Origin: an uncultured Oscillospiraceae bacterium | GTDB taxonomy: Bacteria; Bacillota; Clostridia; Oscillospirales; Oscillospiraceae | NCBI GenBank assembly: GCA_910578505.1 | Contig: CAJTPV010000013.1 | Location: 1-64,000, forward strand | Direction of reading: 5' to 3' | DNA: 64,000 nucleotides | Shown here: positions 41,430-50,251 of the stretch, piece after piece | Layout of the letters: the number at the start of each line of letters is the position of its first letter | Position numbering within the stretch: the stretch's first letter is position 1 | Translations under genes and position numbers: made by a program | The notes under the pieces: model-generated | Databases searched by the model: none | What the model saw: the letters and a program-made list of their open reading frames with translations, nothing else | What the model was told of the DNA's origin: nothing

Positions 41430-43838
41430 ATGGCATATCAAGCCCCAAGACCAAGAAAACCACAGAAAGCGCCGCGCAGGCCCAAGCTCCCTGCGGACTC
41501 GGCCAAGAAGGCGAAGCAGATCATCCAGCGGCGCACCATCTACCTGCTGCTGCTGTTCGGCGTGGTGACGTTCCTGGCGGTGTTCGCCAAGGCCTATGAT
41601 CTGACGATGAACCAGGGCGACGAGCTGAAGGCCCGGGCCTCCCAGCAGCAGACCCGGAGCACCACCATCACCGCCTCCCGCGGCACCATCTATGATCGCA
41701 ACGGCACCATCCTGGCCATCTCCGCCATGGCGGACACCGTGTTTCTGGACCCGAAGGTCATCCAGGAGTATGCCGCCGAGCTGGACGTGAAGCGGGCGGA
41801 GGCGCTGGCCAAGGGGGTGAAGAGCGGGGAGACCCTGCCCATGACAGGGCAGGAGTACAAGGACCTGATCGCCTCCAAGCTGGCGCAGCTGCTGGGGCTC
41901 CAGGAGCGGGACGTGTACGAGAAGATGGAGAGGACCCAGAGCCGGTACGAGGTCCTGGCCACCAAGGCGGATAAGGACACCGTAGGCGACAAGGTGCGCC
42001 AATTCATCTCCAAGGACGGCGTGGAGGCCGGGAACACCACCGGCAAGGCCATCCAGGGCGTCCACCTGCAGAGCGACGCCAAGCGGTACTACCCCTACGG
42101 CTCCCTGGCCGCCCATGTCATCGGCTTTCTGGGCCCAGAGGACCACGGCGCTTACGGCCTGGAGGCCATCTACGAGAAGGACCTGAGCGGGAAAACAGGG
42201 CTGGCGGTGACGGCCAAGGACGCCACCGGCTCGGAGCTGATGTTCCAATACGGGCAGGTCTACGACGCCGAGGACGGGAAAAACCTGCAGCTGACCATTG
42301 ACACCAATATCCAGAGCTACCTGGAGCAGGGGCTGGCGGACATGATCGAGCAGTTCCACGCCGCCAACGGGGCCCAGGGCATTGTCATGGATCCCCGGAA
42401 CGGGGCCATCCTGGCCATCGCCTCCAACCCCACCTACGACGTCAACCACCCGCGGGAGATCTACGACAGCGCCCTCCAGCAGCTGGTGGGCACGCCGAAG
42501 GAGGGCGGAGCGGAGGGGGAGACGGTGACCCTGGAGGAGATGCAGCTCAAGCAGTGGCGCAGCAAGGCCGTCAACGACACCTATGAGCCGGGCTCCACCT
42601 ATAAGGTCCTCACCCTGGCCATGGGCCTGGAGGAGGGAAAAGTCAACCTGAACAGCACCTTCTACTGCAGCGGCGGACTGGATGTAGACGACTGGTACAT
42701 CAAATGCAACAATATCTACGGCCATAAAAACCAGTCGCTGAAGGAGGCGGTGGGCCACTCCTGCAACCCCGCCTTCATGAACATCGCCTTCAGCGTGGGC
42801 GCCAGGCGATATTATGATTATCTGGACGCCTTCGGGCTCTTCGACGCCACCGGGGTGGACCTGCAGGGCGAGGGGACCAGCATCTTCGCGCCCTACAAGA
42901 CCTTCTCCCAGACCCGGACGGACCTGGCCTCCTACTCCTTCGGCCAGAAATTCAACATCACGCCCATCCAGCTCATCACGGCCCAGGCGGCCTGCATCAA
43001 CGGCGGCTACCTGTACCAGCCCCACGTGGTGGAGAAAAAGCTGGACAGCGACGGCAATGTGGTGGAGCAGTTTGACGCCACCCCCATCCGGCAGGTCATC
43101 AGCGAGGAGACCTCCGCCACGGTGCGGGAGATATTGGAATACGTGGTGGAGAAGGGCGGCGGCAAAAACGGCCAGGTAGCCGGGTACCGGGTGGGGGGCA
43201 AGACCGGCACTGCCGACAAGGGCAACACCGGGGACGTCATCGTCTCCTTCCTGAGCTTCGCCCCTGCCGACGACCCCCAGGTGATCATGCTGCTGACCCT
43301 GGACACCCCGTCCCGGAGCACAGGGACCTACGTCTCCGGCGGCAATATGGTGGGGCCCACGGCCTCCGCCATCATGTCGGATATCCTGCCCTATCTGGGC
43401 ATCTCCCCGCAGTACAGCGACGACACCAAGGCCGCCGCGGATCTGACCGTTCCCTATGTGGTGGGGGAGACCAAGGACGGCGCTGCGGCGAAGCTGAACG
43501 AATACGGCTTTACGTCCTACCGCACAGTAGGCGGCGGGGACACGGTCACAGACCAGACGCCGGTGGGCGGGGCCATCATCCCGGCGGGGGCGGAGATCAT
43601 CCTGTACATGGGCGAGGAGAAACCCAGCGGCCTATGTACGGTGCCCAACGTGGTGGGGATGTCCGCCGCGGATGCCAACAGCGCCATGAGCAACGCCGGA
43701 CTCATCATGAAATCCACCGGGGCCACCGGCACAAAGGGCATCAAAGCCATCAGCCAGTCCACGCCGGAGGGCACCCAGGTACCCGCCGGAACAGTGGTCA
43801 CCGTGCAAATGGGGCAGACGGCCACCACCAGCGATTGA
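41430..43838 (+). CDS. SpoVD/FtsI-type penicillin-binding protein with two PASTA domains (first of pair)
   Basis: An 802-residue class B transpeptidase that cross-links septal or spore peptidoglycan outside the membrane. It has a short basic N-terminus, one membrane anchor (about residues 35-55, TIYLLLLFGVVTFLAVFAKA) and the dimerisation domain starting SRGTIYDRNGTILAIS. The transpeptidase motifs are Ser389 in GSTYK, SCN in GHSCNPAFMN and GGKTGTA. Two PASTA domains end the protein (about 675-800). The next gene is a close paralogue; one probably acts in vegetative division (PBP2B/FtsI-like), the other in sporulation (SpoVD), but sequence does not say which. Confidence 0.92.
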   Translation: MAYQAPRPRKPQKAPRRPKLPADSAKKAKQIIQRRTIYLLLLFGVVTFLAVFAKAYDLTMNQGDELKARASQQQTRSTTITASRGTIYDRNGTILAISAMADTVFLDPKVIQEYAAELDVKRAEALAKGVKSGETLPMTGQEYKDLIASKLAQLLGLQERDVYEKMERTQSRYEVLATKADKDTVGDKVRQFISKDGVEAGNTTGKAIQGVHLQSDAKRYYPYGSLAAHVIGFLGPEDHGAYGLEAIYEKDLSGKTGLAVTAKDATGSELMFQYGQVYDAEDGKNLQLTIDTNIQSYLEQGLADMIEQFHAANGAQGIVMDPRNGAILAIASNPTYDVNHPREIYDSALQQLVGTPKEGGAEGETVTLEEMQLKQWRSKAVNDTYEPGSTYKVLTLAMGLEEGKVNLNSTFYCSGGLDVDDWYIKCNNIYGHKNQSLKEAVGHSCNPAFMNIAFSVGARRYYDYLDAFGLFDATGVDLQGEGTSIFAPYKTFSQTRTDLASYSFGQKFNITPIQLITAQAACINGGYLYQPHVVEKKLDSDGNVVEQFDATPIRQVISEETSATVREILEYVVEKGGGKNGQVAGYRVGGKTGTADKGNTGDVIVSFLSFAPADDPQVIMLLTLDTPSRSTGTYVSGGNMVGPTASAIMSDILPYLGISPQYSDDTKAAADLTVPYVVGETKDGAAAKLNEYGFTSYRTVGGGDTVTDQTPVGGAIIPAGAEIILYMGEEKPSGLCTVPNVVGMSAADANSAMSNAGLIMKSTGATGTKGIKAISQSTPEGTQVPAGTVVTVQMGQTATTSD

Positions 43839-43854
43839 CAGCCCCCCCAACCAG

Positions 43855-43917
43855 GACGCGAAGCGCATAAAAAGTTCTTTTTGATTCTTTTTCTTTCAAG
43901 AAAAAGAGTGAACAACC
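43855..43917 (+). repeat. Dispersed palindromic intergenic repeat, copy B
   Basis: It starts GGACGCGAAGCGCATAAAAA like copy A at 10629 and contains the arms ATTCTTTTTCTT and AAGAAAAAGAGT around a TC loop. It lies between the two PBP genes, ending just before the second gene's ribosome site. Confidence 0.85.
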
Positions 43918-43931
43918 TAAAGGAGGCACAT

Positions 43932-46295
43932 ATGTCACACCGGCCCGAAAAGGAGCTGCGAAAGATAAAACGCCCGCCTGATTCCGCCAGACAGGCGAAA
44001 CAGGTCATTCAGCGGCGCACCATCTACCTCCTGCTGCTCTTCGGCGCGGCCACCTTCCTGGCCGTGTTCGCCAAGGCCTACGACCTGACCATCAACCAGG
44101 GCGAGGAGCTGAAGGCCCGGGCCTCCCGGCAGCAGACCCAGAGCACCCCCATCTCCGCCTCCCGCGGCGCCATCTACGACCGCAGCGGGACGGTCCTGGC
44201 CGTGTCCGCCACAGCGGACACCGTCTATCTGGCCCCGCGGGTCATCCAGCGCTATGCCGCGGAGCTGGACAGGGAGCGGGCCCAGGCGCTGGCCAACAGC
44301 ACCGAGGGCGTCCTGTCCATAAGCGGCCAGGCGTACAAGGACCTGCTGGCCGCCCGCATGGCGGAGCTGCTGGAGCTGGACCAGCAGGACGTGTACGAGA
44401 AGATGGAGCGGACCTGGAGCCGGTACGAAATTCTGAAGACCCGCGTGGACAAGGCCACTGTGGGCGACAGGGTCCGCGCCTTCCTCACCAAGGACGGCAA
44501 CCCCACCGGCAGGACCATCCAGGGCATCTACCTGCAGAGCGACGCCAAGCGCTACTATCCCCACAGCACCCTGGCCGCCCATGTCATCGGCTTTCTGGAC
44601 AACGACAACCACGGGGCCTACGGCCTGGAGGCCATCTATGAGGACGAACTGGACGGGAAGACCGGGGCGGCCGTGACGGCCAGAGACGCCACCGGCGCGG
44701 AGCCGCTGTTCCAATACGAGCAGTACTATGACGCCGAGGACGGCAGCAGCCTGCAGCTGACCATTGACGCCAACATCCAGAGCTACCTGGAGCGGGGGCT
44801 GGCCAGCATGGTCAACCAGTTCGGGGCCGCCAACGGGGCCCAGGGCATCGTCATGGACCCCCGGAACGGGGCCATCCTGGCCATTGCCTCCAACCCCACC
44901 TACGACGTCAACCACCCGCGGGAGATCTACGACAGCGCCCTCCGGGACCGGGTGGGGACCGCGGACGGGGCGGGCGGCACCGTCAACCTGGGGGATATGC
45001 AGTTCCGGCAGTGGCGCAGCAAGTCCGTCAACGACACCTATGAGCCGGGCTCCACCTATAAGATCCTCACCCTGGCCATGGCGCTGGAGGAGGGGACCGT
45101 CAATCCCAACAGCACCTTTTATTGCAGCGGCTCCATCGAGGTCAACAAGCGGCGCATCAACTGCAGCCGCAAGACGGGCCACGGCAGCCAGAAGCTGGAG
45201 GAGGCGGTGGGAAACTCCTGCAACCCGGCCTTCATCAACATCGGCCTGGGCGTGGGAGCGGAGAAATACTGGGAGTATCTGGACGCCTTCGGCATCTTTG
45301 ACAAAACCGGCGTGGACCTGCAGGGCGAGGTGTGCGGGAACTTCCACGACCACGACACCTTTCTGAGCGCGGACATCTATCTGGCCACTGTCTCCTTCGG
45401 CCAGACCTTCACCGTCACCCCCATCCAGCTCATTACGGCCCAGGCGGCCTGCATTAACGGCGGCTATCTCTACAAGCCCCATGTGGTGGATCAGGTGCTG
45501 GCTCCGGACGGCAGCGTGGTGAAAACGTTCGACACCACCCCCGTCCGGCAGGTGGTCAGCGAGAAGACCTCCGCCACGGTGCGGGAGATGCTGGAGTACG
45601 TGGTAGCCGGGGGGACCGGCAAGAACGGGCAGGTGGCTGGGTACCGGGTGGGGGGCAAGACCGGCACCGCCGACAAGACCGGCACCGGGGACGTGGTGGT
45701 CTCCTTCCTGTGCTTTGCCCCCGCCGACGACCCCCAGGTGATCATGCTGCTGACCATGGACACCCCCTCCCGGAACACGGGGACGTACGTCTCCGGCGGC
45801 AACATGGTGGCCCCCACGGCCTCCGCCATTATGTCCGATATCCTGCCCTACCTGGGCATCGCCCCCCAGTACAGCGGCGGCGATGAAGCCGCCGCCGACA
45901 GCACAGTCCCCGATGTGGCCGGCAGGACCAGGGAGGACGCCGCAGTGCAGCTGAAGGAGCACGGCTTTACGTCCTTCCGCACTGTGGGCGGCGGGGAGAC
46001 GGTCACGGACCAGACGCCGGTGGGCGGGGCCATTGTTCCCGCCTCTGCGGAGATCATCCTGTACATGGGGGAGGAGAAATCCAGCGCCCTGTGTACGGTG
46101 CCCGGCGTGGTGGGCCTGTCCGCCGCGGAGGCCAACAGGGCCATGAGCGACGCGGGACTGATTATGAAGTCCGCCGGACCGGGGGGGACGGAGGGCATCA
46201 AGGCCCTCAGCCAGTCCATCCCCGCCGGAGAGCAGATTGCCGCCGGGACGGTGGTCACCGTGCGGATGGGCCAGACGTCTGATACGGCAGATTAG
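43932..46295 (+). CDS. SpoVD/FtsI-type penicillin-binding protein with two PASTA domains (second of pair)
   Basis: A 787-residue paralogue of the preceding gene with the same domain order: membrane anchor (TIYLLLLFGAATFLAVFAKA), dimerisation domain (SRGAIYDRSGTVLAVS), transpeptidase with Ser374 in GSTYK, SCN in GNSCNPAFIN, GGKTGTA, and two C-terminal PASTA domains. The N-terminal tail is shorter. I chose ATG 43932, with AAAGGAGG 5 nt upstream; starting at 43881 would only translate the palindromic repeat. High similarity to its neighbour along the whole length shows tandem duplication. Its stop codon lies at the edge of the third palindromic repeat. Confidence 0.92.
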   Translation: MSHRPEKELRKIKRPPDSARQAKQVIQRRTIYLLLLFGAATFLAVFAKAYDLTINQGEELKARASRQQTQSTPISASRGAIYDRSGTVLAVSATADTVYLAPRVIQRYAAELDRERAQALANSTEGVLSISGQAYKDLLAARMAELLELDQQDVYEKMERTWSRYEILKTRVDKATVGDRVRAFLTKDGNPTGRTIQGIYLQSDAKRYYPHSTLAAHVIGFLDNDNHGAYGLEAIYEDELDGKTGAAVTARDATGAEPLFQYEQYYDAEDGSSLQLTIDANIQSYLERGLASMVNQFGAANGAQGIVMDPRNGAILAIASNPTYDVNHPREIYDSALRDRVGTADGAGGTVNLGDMQFRQWRSKSVNDTYEPGSTYKILTLAMALEEGTVNPNSTFYCSGSIEVNKRRINCSRKTGHGSQKLEEAVGNSCNPAFINIGLGVGAEKYWEYLDAFGIFDKTGVDLQGEVCGNFHDHDTFLSADIYLATVSFGQTFTVTPIQLITAQAACINGGYLYKPHVVDQVLAPDGSVVKTFDTTPVRQVVSEKTSATVREMLEYVVAGGTGKNGQVAGYRVGGKTGTADKTGTGDVVVSFLCFAPADDPQVIMLLTMDTPSRNTGTYVSGGNMVAPTASAIMSDILPYLGIAPQYSGGDEAAADSTVPDVAGRTREDAAVQLKEHGFTSFRTVGGGETVTDQTPVGGAIVPASAEIILYMGEEKSSALCTVPGVVGLSAAEANRAMSDAGLIMKSAGPGGTEGIKALSQSIPAGEQIAAGTVVTVRMGQTSDTAD

Positions 46296-46341
46296 TTCTT
46301 TTTCTTGAAAGAAAAAGAACCAAAAAGAACTTTAATGCCCG
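46295..46341 (-). repeat. Dispersed palindromic intergenic repeat, copy C (inverted)
   Basis: GTTCTTTTTCTT, GA loop, AAGAAAAAGAAC, then CAAAAAGAACTTTA; read on the minus strand this matches copies A and B. As a hairpin followed by no T run on plus, it may also end transcripts from the PBP gene. Confidence 0.8.
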
Positions 46342-46434
46342 GTTTAGTTACAGCTGGTCCCGGTTTCCTGCCCGCCAGGAGAGAGAGGCGGGCATACAGA
46401 GTATAAAGAATGAGGAAAGTGCAGGCTGCATAAG

Positions 46435-47886
46435 ATGATTTTAAGCGAACTGCTGCGGGGCGTGGACATATTAGCGTCCACCGCCGGCCTGACAACGGAG
46501 ATTACCGGCGTCAGCTATGATTCCAGAAAGACAAAGCCCGGCGACCTCTTTGTCGCGATGACCGGGTATGAGACGGACGGACACCGGTTTATCCCCATGG
46601 CGCTGGAGAAGGGGGCGGCGTGCGTCCTCTGCCAGCAGAAGCCGGCGGCGGATGTCCCCTATGTGCGCACGTCCGACAGCCGGGCCGCTCTGGCCCAGGT
46701 GGGCCGGAACTGGTACGGCGACCCCGCCGCCCAAATGACGCTGGCCGGCGTCACCGGCACCAACGGCAAGACCACCACCACCTATCTGCTCAAGGATATC
46801 CTGGAGCAGTGCCTGGGGGCAAAGGTGGGGCTCATCGGCACCAATCAGAATATGATCGGCAATGCGGTATTGCCCACGGAGCGCACCACCCCGGAGTCCT
46901 TTGAACTGCAGGGGCTGTTCCGCCGGATGGCAGACGCGGGCTGCACCCACGTGGTGATGGAGGTGTCGTCCCACGCGCTGTTCCTCAAGCGGGTGGGCGG
47001 GGTCCGCTTTGGGGTGGGCGTGTTCACCAACCTGACCCAGGACCACCTGGACTTCCACGGCACCATGGAAAACTACTGCGGCGCTAAGGCGCTGCTGTTC
47101 CGCCAGTGCGATGCGGGCGTGTACAACGCCGACGATCCCTGGGCCGGGCGGGTCATGGCCGGCGCCGCGTGCCGGAAAATATCCATCGGCGAGCATGAGG
47201 CGGATTTGGCGGCCAGAAATATCCGGCTGTCGGCGGAGGGCGTGTCCTTTGACGCAGTGGAAAACGGCGCGGCGACACCGGTGCATGTGGGCATCCCCGG
47301 CGGCTTTATGGTCTATAACACGCTGGGCGTGCTGGCCGCCGCCCAGGCCCTGGGCGTGCCCCTGGCGGACAGCGCGCGGGTCTTGGGACACAGCGCCCAT
47401 GTGAAGGGCCGGGTGGAGGTGGTGCCGACCCCCGGTGAGTACACCATGCTCATCGACTACGCCCACACCCCCGACGCCCTGGAAAACGTGCTGAACGCGG
47501 CCAGGGGCTTTGCCGAAGGCCGGGTGGTGGCCCTGTTCGGCTGCGGCGGGGACCGGGACCGCACCAAGCGGCCCCTGATGGGGGCCATCGCCGCCCGGCT
47601 GGCGGACTTCGTGATTGTGACCAGCGACAATCCCCGCACGGAGGAGCCCGGCGGAATTATTCAGGATATTCTGGCCGGCATGGCCGGGACGGATACCGAA
47701 TATGTGGTGGTGGAAAACCGGGTGGAGGCCATCCACTACGCCATAGACCACGCCAGGCCCGGCGATGTGGTCATCCTGGCGGGCAAGGGCCACGAGACCT
47801 ACCAGATCATTGGCCGCGAAAAGCGGCATCTGGATGAGCGGGAGGTCGTGGCGGAATATTTGCGTCAACGGAAAGAGAGAGCCTGA
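46435..47886 (+). CDS. murE: UDP-MurNAc-dipeptide:meso-diaminopimelate ligase MurE
   Basis: MurE adds the third residue of the peptidoglycan stem peptide in the cytosol. The 483-residue ligase has GVTGTNGKTTTTYLLKDILE for ATP, VVMEVSSHALFLKRV, TNLTQDHLDFHGTMENY with the carbamylated-lysine region downstream, and ALFGCGGDRDRTKRPLMG. The motif DNPR in VIVTSDNPRTEEPGG is the marker of meso-diaminopimelate rather than lysine enzymes, so the wall is predicted to be A1-gamma type. The ATG has only a weak upstream site. MurF, the usual next gene, is absent. Confidence 0.95.
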   Translation: MILSELLRGVDILASTAGLTTEITGVSYDSRKTKPGDLFVAMTGYETDGHRFIPMALEKGAACVLCQQKPAADVPYVRTSDSRAALAQVGRNWYGDPAAQMTLAGVTGTNGKTTTTYLLKDILEQCLGAKVGLIGTNQNMIGNAVLPTERTTPESFELQGLFRRMADAGCTHVVMEVSSHALFLKRVGGVRFGVGVFTNLTQDHLDFHGTMENYCGAKALLFRQCDAGVYNADDPWAGRVMAGAACRKISIGEHEADLAARNIRLSAEGVSFDAVENGAATPVHVGIPGGFMVYNTLGVLAAAQALGVPLADSARVLGHSAHVKGRVEVVPTPGEYTMLIDYAHTPDALENVLNAARGFAEGRVVALFGCGGDRDRTKRPLMGAIAARLADFVIVTSDNPRTEEPGGIIQDILAGMAGTDTEYVVVENRVEAIHYAIDHARPGDVVILAGKGHETYQIIGREKRHLDEREVVAEYLRQRKERA

Positions 47887-47915
47887 CACAGGGTCAGGAC
47901 AGAGGGAGAGTTCTC

Positions 47916-48902
47916 ATGGAAATGATTTTCGCGTGTTTCCTCAGTTTTGCCGTCACAGGCATCATCGGCGGAAAGATCATTCTGCCCGCCCTGCGCCGTC
48001 TGAAGGCGGGGCAGGCCATTCGGGAGGTGGGGCCCAAGTGGCACGCCACCAAGGCCGGTACGCCCACTATGGGCGGACTGATGTTTATTACCGGCATTAC
48101 GGTCTCCATTTTTGCCGCCGGCTGGCCCGGCATGCTGGCAGGGGACTGGAGCCACATCTATGTGCTGCTGTTCGCGCTGGTGTTCGGCGTGATCGGCTTT
48201 CTGGACGACTATGAGAAGGTCAAGCGGCATCAGAACCTGGGCCTGACCGCCCTGCAGAAATTCCTGCTCCAGCTGGCGGCGGCCATCCTGTTTTTGATGC
48301 TCATGCGCTACGAGGGGCTGCTGCGCCCGGACCTCTACGTGCCGTTCTGGAACAGCAGCATCCACCTGAGCTGGCCGGTGTATATGGTCTTCGCCGCCTT
48401 CGTCATCGTGGGGGCGGTGAACGCGGTGAACATCACCGACGGGCTGGACGGTCTGGCCACCAGCGTGTCCATCCCCGTGGCCCTGTTCTTCGTCTCCGCC
48501 GCCACCTGGTGGAGCTACACCCAGCTGGGCATTTTCGCGGCGGCGCTGCTGGGCGGGCTGCTGGCGTTCCTGCTGTTCAACGCCCACCCGGCCAAGGTGT
48601 TCATGGGGGACACCGGGTCGCTGTTCCTGGGGGGCGCGATTGCGGGCATGGCCTTTGCCTTTGACATGCCCCTGGTGCTGGTGCTGGTGGGGATCATCTA
48701 CATTGTTGAGACCATGTCCGATATTTTGCAGATAGGCTACTTCAAGCTGACCCACGGCAAGCGGATTTTTAAGATGGCGCCCATCCACCACCACTTTGAA
48801 ATGTGCGGCTGGAGTGAGAACAAGATCGTCACCATCTTCACCGCCGTATCCACGCTCTTCTGCGCCCTGGCGCTGTTCGGCGTGATGAACCGTATGGTTT
48901 GA
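47916..48902 (+). CDS. mraY: Phospho-MurNAc-pentapeptide transferase MraY
   Basis: This integral membrane enzyme makes lipid I by moving phospho-MurNAc-pentapeptide to undecaprenyl phosphate. The 328-residue protein has about ten membrane segments and the family motifs KAGTPTMGGLMFI, the aspartates in GFLDDYEKVK, VNITDGLDGLATS and the closing HHHFE in MAPIHHHFEMCGWSE. Length is typical. It sits 29 bp after murE with GAGGGAGAG upstream of its ATG. Confidence 0.96.
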   Translation: MEMIFACFLSFAVTGIIGGKIILPALRRLKAGQAIREVGPKWHATKAGTPTMGGLMFITGITVSIFAAGWPGMLAGDWSHIYVLLFALVFGVIGFLDDYEKVKRHQNLGLTALQKFLLQLAAAILFLMLMRYEGLLRPDLYVPFWNSSIHLSWPVYMVFAAFVIVGAVNAVNITDGLDGLATSVSIPVALFFVSAATWWSYTQLGIFAAALLGGLLAFLLFNAHPAKVFMGDTGSLFLGGAIAGMAFAFDMPLVLVLVGIIYIVETMSDILQIGYFKLTHGKRIFKMAPIHHHFEMCGWSENKIVTIFTAVSTLFCALALFGVMNRMV

Positions 48903-48928
48903 CAGACTGCCCGGAAAGGAGGCTCCCT

Positions 48929-50203
48929 ATGGCTGCCGAACGAAGAAGACCGATGACCAAGCAGGAATACCGGCAGATGAAAAAAGCCAAGGAAAAGCTG
49001 CGCAGGCAGATGGAGCGGGAGGCCTGGGAGGCCGCCCGAGGACCCATGGATATGCCCTTTTTCCTGCTGGCCATGATCCTGCTGACCATCGGCATGATTA
49101 TGCTGCTGTCCGCCAGCTTCCCCTCCGCCCAGGCCAGCAAGGACGCCAATTACAACCCCCTCTACTATTTCCAGCGGCAGGCCATGTGGGCCGGGCTGGG
49201 CCTCTTTGCCATGTTCTGGGTGTCCAAGATCAATTACCACCGCTTTGAGGGCATGGCGAAGCTGGGCATCTACATTTCCGTCATCCTGCTGGTTCTGGTG
49301 ATTCTGCCGGGCCCCAAGGAAAACGGCAAGCTGCTGGGCATCAGCCACAACGGCGCTACCCGTTGGCTGGGCATCCCCGGCATGGGCACCATGCAGTTCC
49401 AGCCGTCGGAGGTGGCGAAGGTGGGGCTGATCGTCTTTTTCGCCCAGTCCATCTCCAAGAAGCGGGAAAAAATGAAGACGCTCCGGGAGGGCTTCCTGTA
49501 CCATGTGGTCATTCTCATCCTGATGTGCCTGCTGACTGTGATCGAGCCCCATTTCTCCGGCGCGATTTTGATCTTCGGCATTGGCGCGGCCATGATGGTG
49601 GTGGGCGGCATCCACTGGGGGTGGATCGCGGCGGGGATCACGGGCGTGCTGGGCGCGGGGTATCTGGTGCTGTTTACGGACCTGATGCAGAAGATCGGCT
49701 ATAACGCCGCCCGCATCACCGTCTGGCGGGACCCCTTCGGCGGGGACCTGGAGTTCCAGCGGAGGTACGCCTGGCAGACCATCCAGAGCCTGATCACCAT
49801 CGGCTCCGGCGGACTGCTGGGAGTGGGCCTGGGCAAGAGCCGCCAGAAATTCATGTTCCTGCCGGAGGAGCACAACGACTTCATCTTTGCCGTGGTGGTG
49901 GAGGAGCTGGGCCTGGTGGGCGCGGCGCTGATTATGATTTTATTCGCCCTGCTGATCATCCGGGGCTTCTGGCTGGCCATCAACGCCAGGGACCGGTTCG
50001 GCAGCCTGCTGGTGGTGGGGGTGACGGTGCAGATCGCGCTGCAGGCCTTCCTGAACATGGCCGTGGTCACCAACCTGATCCCAAACACCGGCATTTCCCT
50101 GCCGTTTTTCAGCTACGGGGGCACGGCCCTTGCCATCCAGCTGGCGGAGGTGGGCATGGTGCTCTCCGTATCCCGGCAGATCCCCGCGCCAAAGGCAAAA
50201 TAG
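48929..50203 (+). CDS. FtsW/SpoVE-type lipid II polymerase (SEDS family)
   Basis: A SEDS glycosyltransferase of 424 residues that polymerises lipid II with a partner PBP; the two SpoVD-like PBPs upstream are candidates. After a charged N-terminus of about 45 residues there are about ten membrane segments. Motifs include GATRWLGIPGMGTMQFQPSE, the extracellular WRDPFGG, FLPEEHNDFIFAVV and NTGISLPFFSYGGTAL. ATG 48929 has AAAGGAGG 5 nt upstream; the longer frame from 48899 overlaps the mraY stop. murD, often before this gene, is missing. Confidence 0.93.
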   Translation: MAAERRRPMTKQEYRQMKKAKEKLRRQMEREAWEAARGPMDMPFFLLAMILLTIGMIMLLSASFPSAQASKDANYNPLYYFQRQAMWAGLGLFAMFWVSKINYHRFEGMAKLGIYISVILLVLVILPGPKENGKLLGISHNGATRWLGIPGMGTMQFQPSEVAKVGLIVFFAQSISKKREKMKTLREGFLYHVVILILMCLLTVIEPHFSGAILIFGIGAAMMVVGGIHWGWIAAGITGVLGAGYLVLFTDLMQKIGYNAARITVWRDPFGGDLEFQRRYAWQTIQSLITIGSGGLLGVGLGKSRQKFMFLPEEHNDFIFAVVVEELGLVGAALIMILFALLIIRGFWLAINARDRFGSLLVVGVTVQIALQAFLNMAVVTNLIPNTGISLPFFSYGGTALAIQLAEVGMVLSVSRQIPAPKAK

Positions 50204-50251
50204 CGGGCCTGTCCGGGCATGATATAGAAAGCGAGAAAGGGGCGTTTGCCC

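Noticed and set aside
43881..43931. N-terminal extension of the second PBP (LFLSRKR start)
   Set aside because: These codons are the palindromic repeat; a strong AAAGGAGG site supports ATG 43932.
43935..45962. 675-codon open frame on minus strand opposite the second PBP
   Set aside because: Shadow of a protein with all transpeptidase motifs; mirrored by a similar shadow over the first PBP.
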